A stretch of DNA of 64,000 nt, from positions 2,459,501 to 2,523,500 of the forward strand of contig OZ035961.1 in the NCBI GenBank assembly GCA_964034945.1. The letters run 5' to 3'. The notes under the pieces were generated by a model. It saw nothing but the letters and a program-made list of their open reading frames with translations, was not told the DNA's origin and searched no databases. The position numbers and the translations under genes were made by a program. Source of the stretch: Chrysopilus asiliformis. Taxonomy: Eukaryota; Arthropoda; Insecta; Diptera; Rhagionidae. Position 1 is the stretch's first letter. Every line of letters begins with the position of its first letter. Positions 61,201 through 64,000 of this stretch are shown here, in pieces.

Positions 61201-62222
61201 TTGAAAACACGAAATATAGCATTGACAGGGTGGACCACTTCACCCTACCAAACGTGGACTACTTCTCCCTACCGACGCTATTTTGCGCGGAATGACGCTG
61301 CTTCAACAATTGTGGAAAAAAGTGCAGAAATTCGGTGGATTTACAAAGTTCATAATGTAATTTTAGATTAATTAGCCAAAATGAAGAATTCATCAAAATG
61401 TTGTTGAATGTGAATACTTGCGAAAACTTTCAACAACGTTTTTTTGGCACTGGTCTGTGAGAGTGAGTAAATATACGTCTGCACACTTCAATGACTAAAA
61501 AAAAACAAGCTGTCATCAAGAGCAACCGATGAGAGTTGCATATTCTGTTCTAATGTCACTATTACTAACAAAAATGGTGGTGGACCACTTCTCCCTACGG
61601 ACCACTTCATTCTACCCGACCCTACATAGATAGAGCAGTAAAATATACATTTTTGAGCATAATGATATCTATATACCAGTATATACAATGTATGTATATA
61701 CAATCAAGTTTATTTTTAAATTCACATAAATAATTAAAATGGGATTTAACCTAAAGCATAAAAGTTTTTTACATTTTGCATTGGCCTTTTTATTTATATA
61801 GAAAAACTAATTGATTTCTGCAGAAGAAGGAATTATTCATAGCGACACAATAAAACTGCATTAGGAAAAATAGTTCCTGAATGAAAAAATAACTTAAAAA
61901 AGTTTTCGGACCTTAGTAAAGTAGCCAAAAAGTTTTCCTTACAAGTATATCGAAAATTATACTTTCTCTGATATTATGTGAATACGTAGTGGTATGTTTC
62001 TTACAGTTCGATGAAGATTCTTCATATATTTGTTATATCGGTATATTACTAAGCATCAAACATAACAATTGGCATGTTTTCAGGGTATGCGGATGTCTGG
62101 CGAAAATACCGAAACATTACATCTTACATTCTTAGAGCGAGAGAGTGCAGGATCTTATGCCTGTGGTGCCATGAATACAGAAGGCGAGACTAGAAGTTCA
62201 ACGCTGACACTTAAAGTACAAT
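40159..62222 (+). CDS. Sidestep-family Ig receptor, N-terminal half (partial gene)
   Basis: Nine exons join in compatible phases into ~463 residues: a signal peptide, then four Ig domains. Canonical Ig cysteine/tryptophan sets are CDL..LWFKD..YRCRV, LSCQV..WWRDG..LECRAQ, LRCET..WLLDG..LTCRASN and LKCRA..WFKN..YACGAMN. Features typical of the insect Sidestep family are the IPARVVWAAIGKNAELPCDL start, the GIPLYSLDSR turn in Ig1, GRPPPKVTWWRDG in Ig2, and the Ig4 end LERESAGSYACGAMNTEGET. Sidestep proteins are single-pass surface ligands or receptors for Beaten-path Ig proteins in motor-axon guidance and synaptic matching (family knowledge). Full members have about 900 or more residues with a fifth Ig, FN3, transmembrane and tail; these lie beyond the window. 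Which paralogue it is cannot be told. Intron 1 is 13.65 kb. Confidence 0.9.
40289..41389. other. Intron 1, proximal part
   Basis: The plus-strand frame 40378-40704 has no domain. No mobile-element ends were recognised. Confidence 0.4.
41390..41990 (+). repeat. Degenerate ~115-bp tandem repeat with GTTTGTCTGTTTG head
   Basis: After ATGTTTGTTTGTCTGTTTG, three to four imperfect units recur at ~115-bp spacing. Each has ACGAATCCGG (41606, 41720, 41836), AAAGGTCCTGTAAGGATAAC-like and CCTTTTTCCCC blocks. It resembles the layout of the repeat at 20081-20725 without being the same family. It probably belongs to a dispersed element. Confidence 0.65.
42334..42862 (-). mobile_element. hAT-like MITE, copy 2 (longer)
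   Basis: Exact 8-bp duplication TCCTAGAG on both sides (42326-42333 and 42863-42870). Ends CAGGCATCATCAGCTAG and GACGGCCCCTG are the inverse of copy 1 at 25531-25864. About 195 bp of extra sequence, rich in AACGCGT, is present in the middle. Confidence 0.85.
43065..43387 (-). mobile_element. Helitron copy 3
   Basis: Read on the minus strand it starts TCATACTAATAAATATATAA and ends with a CCCGG/CGGG hairpin then GCAACCTAG, inside an A/T dinucleotide. It is 323 bp, nearly identical in layout to copy 1 (324 bp). It lies in intron 1 of the Sidestep-family gene. Confidence 0.85.
43388..46858. other. Intron 1, AT-rich part with no clear element
   Basis: Open frames here (for example 43844-44041, 45587-45817) have no domain. 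A 22-bp tandem pair (GACAACAACTGCCAAA) is at 44343-44383. A fragment GAAAGTTGCCGTGTGTAATA near 46156 resembles one arm of the 50584 MITE. GACGGGTAACCGCAATCTTG at 46048 also recurs at about 50547. Confidence 0.45.
46859..47147. mobile_element. MITE with TTGACTGTGTTTACATT ends
   Basis: The left arm TTGACTGTGTTTACATTGGG pairs with CCTAATGTAAACACAGTCAA at the right; GAGGCGGCAC/GTGCCGCCTC also pairs. The outermost 16 bases are duplicated just upstream (46844-46860). It is non-coding. Confidence 0.75.
48144..48367. mobile_element. 224-bp long-TIR MITE, copy 2
   Basis: Same ends, arms and length as 33200-33423; a few substitutions and small indels in the centre distinguish them. Confidence 0.88.
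48789..48984 (+). mobile_element. 3' fragment of the CGGGTCTTTC mariner-like family
   Basis: The fragment begins within the transposase C-terminus (CGRVVENWLQ region) and runs to the right TIR TTGAAAGACCCGA followed by TA. It matches the right parts of 52293-52818 and 56310-56889. The sequence just upstream (48630-48788) may be one end of another, unclassified element. Confidence 0.8.
49146..49323 (+). pseudogene. Possible decayed Ig-domain exon in intron 1
   Basis: After a plausible acceptor (GATGCTTTTCAG) the frame reads FSAIPTDRYPTAPGPT, then FSVLHLEKLPKHMSRSDL. After an apparent 2-base loss it continues CTGINLTNSR to a GTAAAT donor. The pattern (xxLxLExxxxxxSRSDLxCxGxN) is like the second half of a Beat/Side-type Ig domain. 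Its phase (0) does not match exon 1 (phase 1), and the frame is broken, so it is not part of the gene as read here. It could be a relic of a paralogue or chance. Confidence 0.3.
50584..50725. mobile_element. Harbinger-like palindromic MITE, intact copy
   Basis: GGCCTATGTTACACACGGCA through TGCCGTGTGTAACATAGGCC forms an almost perfect 142-bp palindrome, flanked by TTA and ATA. It is the uninterrupted relative of 18692-19071. Confidence 0.85.
50726..51363. other. Intron 1 sequence with no recognised feature
   Basis: The minus-strand frame at 50904-51230 is lysine-rich with no domain. Confidence 0.4.
51364..51916. mobile_element. PIF/Harbinger-like element, TTA TSD
   Basis: GCGGGGACGTACACGAAGC at the left and GAAGCGTGTACGTTCGCAC at the right form imperfect TIRs with TTA on both flanks. 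Subterminal GAAGTCGC/GCGACG motifs lie inside. No transposase frame is seen. Confidence 0.7.
52282..53060 (+). mobile_element. Helitron copy 4, split by a mariner-like element, 3' truncated
   Basis: The 5' end A|TCATACTAATA is at 52282. The body resumes at 52819 with TATGAGTTGGTGTCTGTCTG and continues to CCGATTGGCCTGAAG near 53056, where it stops without hairpin or CTAG. The intervening 52293-52818 is the later mariner-like insertion into a TA. Confidence 0.85.
52293..52818 (-). mobile_element. Deleted mariner-like element nested in Helitron copy 4
   Basis: TIRs are TCGGGTCTTTCAATAAGGAC and GTCCTTATTGAAAGACCC. A minus-strand remnant (52451-52714) starts MVKFTNEQ and passes into GPVEWPPRSCDLTPLDFFLW and NKPTTVGELRNN, ending LQRINQ. 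Most of the transposase between the N-terminus and the third catalytic motif is missing. Confidence 0.9.
53938..54076 (+). CDS. Exon 2: first half of Ig1
   Basis: The acceptor TTTTTTTTGTTACAG precedes it. It encodes PARVVWAAIGKNAELPCDL and SVKLLLWFKDTAGIPLY, giving the first Ig cysteine and the core tryptophan. It ends at a GTATAT donor in phase 2. Confidence 0.9.
54188..54402 (+). CDS. Exon 3: second half of Ig1
   Basis: It continues SLDSRKGNIKLATQ and carries RLFFSIPDNPKDARLQI and DGGVYRCRVDFFNSPTRN, with the second Ig cysteine and the DxGxYxC motif. NLT in RVNLTLV is a possible glycosylation site. The donor GTAAGT at 54403 is phase 1. Confidence 0.93.
54521..54631 (+). CDS. Exon 4: Ig1-Ig2 linker and first Ig2 strand
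   Basis: It encodes VPPEEPRIFDAQGKEI then GYELFLSCQVTGG, with the first Ig2 cysteine. The donor GTGAGT at 54632 is phase 1. The tract before it ends ACGAGTAG, a non-pyrimidine acceptor end, but the frame and domain fit. Confidence 0.9.
55216..55428 (+). CDS. Exon 5: rest of Ig2
   Basis: It encodes GRPPPKVTWWRDGVEIAGI, the VNQLFIGTVTRDFYGSKLEC strand with the second cysteine, and VVKEVTIQVH. Acceptor TTTACAG; donor GTAAGT at 55429, phase 1. Confidence 0.93.
56310..56889 (+). mobile_element. Deleted mariner-like element in intron 5
   Basis: It ends with GTCCTTGTTGAAAGACCCGA. Its left TIR is interrupted after CGGGTCTTTCA by a copy of the adjacent flank (ACCATGATCATTGTTTCTAT), then resumes at GACATAACAATTTTG. 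The coding remnant starts MVKFTNEQRLEIIKTEI at 56440. After a deletion and frameshift it continues GPVEWPPRSCDLTPLDIILW to the LNVTCPLHLE end at about 56806. Same family as 52293-52818 and 48789-48984. Confidence 0.9.
56892..56989. mobile_element. 98-bp foldback MITE abutting the mariner end
   Basis: CCCAAGTAACCAAATAGGGC is mirrored by GCCCTATTTGGTTACTTGGG; the pairing extends through AAAGTGGTCGT/ACGACCACTTT. It begins two bases after the mariner right end. Confidence 0.85.
57120..57600. repeat. Intron 5 dispersed-repeat-like segment
   Basis: CATCTGTCTATCGGTCTGTCCG is followed by T-rich sequence with recurring ACGGTTTT and CGGAAACTG phrases. The layout resembles other TCTG-headed dispersed repeats here. 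No boundaries or class can be given. Confidence 0.35.
57622..57791 (+). CDS. Exon 6: first half of Ig3
   Basis: It encodes KPLKVKIVTPNELLTAGRP, VPLRCETLGSYPSAKVTWLL and DGESIRNADVTVGSDKE, with the first cysteine and tryptophan of Ig3. The donor GTAAGT at 57792 is phase 0. Confidence 0.93.
57871..58006 (+). CDS. Exon 7: second half of Ig3
   Basis: It encodes DSDITTSILTLRVTSENDGA then ELTCRASNPWFSGGALEDKR, with the second cysteine. The intron before it is only 79 bp. The donor GTAAGT at 58007 is phase 1. Confidence 0.93.
58276..58412 (+). CDS. Exon 8: first half of Ig4
   Basis: It encodes YPPAVSVHLANEDPSRVVTK, ERQNITLKCRADARPPVTSF and SWFKN. NIT is a possible glycosylation site. The donor GTAAGT at 58413 is phase 0. 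Confidence 0.93.
58413..59112. other. Intron 8, first part
   Basis: AT-rich, no recognised feature. Confidence 0.5.
59113..59568 (+). mobile_element. PIF/Harbinger-like MITE, copy 2
   Basis: Preceded by TTA and followed by TTG, a likely mutated 3-bp duplication. Ends are CCCTTTGAGCACAATGAACG and CGTTCATTGTGCTCCAAGGG. It is 456 bp against 455 for the inverted copy at 17559-18013. A short frame MGDFEAIICFVGLYLC may be a relic of a transposon-encoded protein, but the 70-codon frame overlapping it is equally open. Confidence 0.85.
59614..59922 (+). mobile_element. Helitron copy 5, 5' truncated
   Basis: It enters the family at AAAGTGATTTCGAAACTTAG and ends with the CCCGG/TGGG hairpin and GCAAGCTAG|T. 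It lacks the TC start. It provides the uninterrupted version of the site hit by the 13916-14494 element. Confidence 0.85.
59923..60698. other. Intron 8, middle part
   Basis: AT-rich, nothing recognised. Confidence 0.5.
60699..61624. mobile_element. DNA transposon with (TAGGG)GAAGTGGTCCAC subterminal repeats
   Basis: The left end TAGGGTCAGGTAGGGTGAAG is mirrored by CTTCATTCTACCCGACCCTA. Several inner copies of TAGGGAGAAGTGGTCCAC lie in both orientations (about 60905, 61229-61275, 61570-61605). A minus-strand relic near 61000-61110 reads AGKRRLTTTPKKPTPKQTKR then SFVTFE and stop, a basic tail such as transposase C-termini can have. The 926-bp length and missing catalytic frame make it non-autonomous. 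A pogo/Tigger relationship is possible but not shown. Confidence 0.7.
61625..62083. other. Intron 8, last part
   Basis: AT-rich; nothing besides the exon 9 acceptor. Confidence 0.5.
62084..62222 (+). CDS. Exon 9: second half of Ig4 (last exon in window)
   Basis: It encodes GMRMSGENTETLHLTFLERE, SAGSYACGAMNTEGETRSST and LTLKVQ, with the second Ig4 cysteine. Acceptor TTTTCAG, donor GTGAGT at 62223, phase 1. The next exon should supply the rest of a Tyr codon and Ig5; none was recognised before 64000. Confidence 0.93.
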
Positions 62223-63264
62223 GTGAGTATATATTTTTTTTTAGAAATTAATAGTTTGTATAGAATTTCATTTACATTTCACTAGCTTTATTAAAATATG
62301 CATACATAATATATTATCAACTTTAACAAAAGTTTAGAAAATTGAAATGATGCAATTTTTCTATAAATATTTTGGTAAGGATTGATATATTTCAATGAGA
62401 CAACGAAAACCAGCCCATACAAAAAAAAAATGTTTCCAGATTTGGCCTATATGCGGTTGTGTCCCCATTTTTTATGAACATACTTGTCATTCTTTTTTTT
62501 TAATTCTAGATGATAGTCTATTTTAGTGTGAATGAATGAACTATGCAAACCCGAACTTATATAGTTCGCATATTCATATAACGAATACATACTTTTCCTT
62601 ATTTGGATATTCTCACAAACGTCCTGCATGTGGTCCCCGGATCGTAACACACTTTGACATCATTCATGCCAGCGAACGAGTGCATTCCGAAGAAAACCAA
62701 TTTGAAGCTCAAACAATGCCAAGTCATGATGAAATGAAATATTTATTCTCAGATAACATCCTCAGATATTAAAGACCATAAAGTTGGGTAATAATGTGAC
62801 ACGGTGAACCACCCCAATCTAAATGTTTGTGTCTTTTGCAGTACATAATTCTAATGCATATATTTATATCTGTATATCGTACTAGTGTATCATATATAAG
62901 CACATACCAGAAGATTCTTATGTTTGCAATTGTCCTTTCGAATTTTTACTCGATGGCATCATAATCTACATATCTTCATGTTGAAATAAGCATATTTATA
63001 TATGGTTAGATCAGCAATAGCCGATTAGTTTTCAATTTTAATACATTTTAAATTATACTCGTATGTGCCATGTGTAGTAGCCGCCTAGAATCGGAAATAA
63101 AGTTTTTAATAAAATACGAGAACTTATATTTTTACTAGTTTCATCCGTATGTCCTCGCGGGTGAGTCTTGGAACTGCCGATTTTTATCGAGATCCATGTC
63201 CGTTTTGGTGTCCGAATCACTTAGCAGAAATAGTCCCTATTCTTTTGTTTCTCTTAGATAAGAC
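62223..63264. other. Intron 9 as far as seen
   Basis: No Ig5 exon beginning with the expected phase-1 acceptor was recognised. The plus frame at 62536-62772 has no domain. Confidence 0.45.
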
Positions 63265-63528
63265 TGTAACACAATTTGTTATCTTCTTTCTAATTTATGA
63301 AAAATACCAAGCTGTAGAACTGCATATTACTTTGGTGAATCCCGCCGTTGGACGATTCCTGAAGCCTAGGGTCAGATCCACTTCCGTTTGTGAGCAATGT
63401 CACACACTTACTGACGCTTCAGCTACCTCTCAACCACAGCGACGGGCTACCATAACCTCACAATGTCTAGTGTTGTCAGGGTGGCAGTTTTTCAATTCAG
63501 TCGGGGATTTTGACTTAATTTGCTTACA
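63265..63528 (+). mobile_element. 264-bp element with TGTAA termini and 4-bp TSD, copy B
   Basis: Inverse of 6332-6595, with the same length. Ends TGTAACACAATTTG and TTTGCTTACA. AGAC lies directly on both sides. The 163-codon open frame (63149-63640) running across it begins and ends outside the element and is not a gene. Confidence 0.65.
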
Positions 63529-64000
63529 AGACATACCCTATGGATCACTGATGGATTTGGATGGTGTTCCTTCCTTTACCGTGCTCGATTTTTTTTTTTC
63601 AAAATCTCGATTTTTTCTTGTAAATCCAATTTCCTCTTGAACCAAAATCGAACAAAACCCAGAAAACGTTTGGTTTGCATCTCTGGCATAAGCAGCATAC
63701 TAACTTTAATATTTTTAAAAAAAATTTATTGAAATTTTACAGGCTTATAATCAAATTATTTTATAGTGTTTATAAAACACTATTTGTGTAGAATTGAAAC
63801 AGTATTCCAATTTTGTTGATCTTTAGATAAGCCTAATGAGACTTAGAGCTATGAAAAATAGAATCCTGACGAAAATCGTGTGAAATTCATACTGCAGAAT
63901 TTTTTATTTTGGTCACCGGAAGATTAAACTCCTTAAATGATTCAATAGAATACCTTTTGCGGAATGTGTTTAATCCGTCTTTTCGAAACGCATTGGATTA

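Noticed and set aside
63149..63640. 163-codon open frame near the right edge
   Set aside because: It crosses both borders of the 264-bp mobile element and part of it is mirrored at 6427-6756; no Ig5 features are present.

Overview
The window looks like nuclear DNA of an insect, probably a fly (the order is an inference). It is AT-rich, almost gene-free, full of short DNA transposons, and carries one intron-rich gene whose protein resembles the insect Sidestep family. No rRNA, intact tRNA gene, CRISPR array or bacterial-style operon was seen. Most long open frames are accidental or are translations of repeats.

Layout. Positions 1-39.8 kb hold no supported cellular gene. They hold a mosaic of mobile elements: terminal-inverted-repeat (TIR) MITEs with diagnostic target-site duplications (hAT-like 8 bp; PIF/Harbinger-like TTA/TAA; piggyBac-like TTAA; an unassigned 4-bp family), short Helitrons (5' TC, 3' hairpin plus CTAG, A/T target), defective Tc1/mariner elements, and a repeat family that has grown two long (ACGGACGGACAG)n arrays at 22.3-23.4 kb. 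Several elements are nested; 24.87-26.39 kb has three levels. A relatively GC-rich, repeat-free block at 36.2-37.4 kb is unexplained.

40.16-62.22 kb holds the one convincing gene: the N-terminal half (about 463 residues) of a Sidestep-family immunoglobulin receptor on the + strand. It consists of a signal-peptide exon, a 13.65-kb first intron, then eight exons encoding four Ig domains with all splice sites and phases compatible. The gene runs off the right edge; any further Ig, FN3, transmembrane and cytoplasmic parts lie beyond 64 kb. Its introns, mainly 1, 5 and 8, hold further MITEs, Helitrons and mariner remnants. A decayed Ig-like exon may lie in intron 1 at 49.15-49.32 kb.

Sidestep-family proteins are neuronal or muscle surface partners of Beaten-path proteins in axon guidance and synaptic matching. 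The other features are not known to work with this gene; they are insertions accumulated around and inside it. All assignments rest on reading the sequence and on family knowledge; no database search was run.
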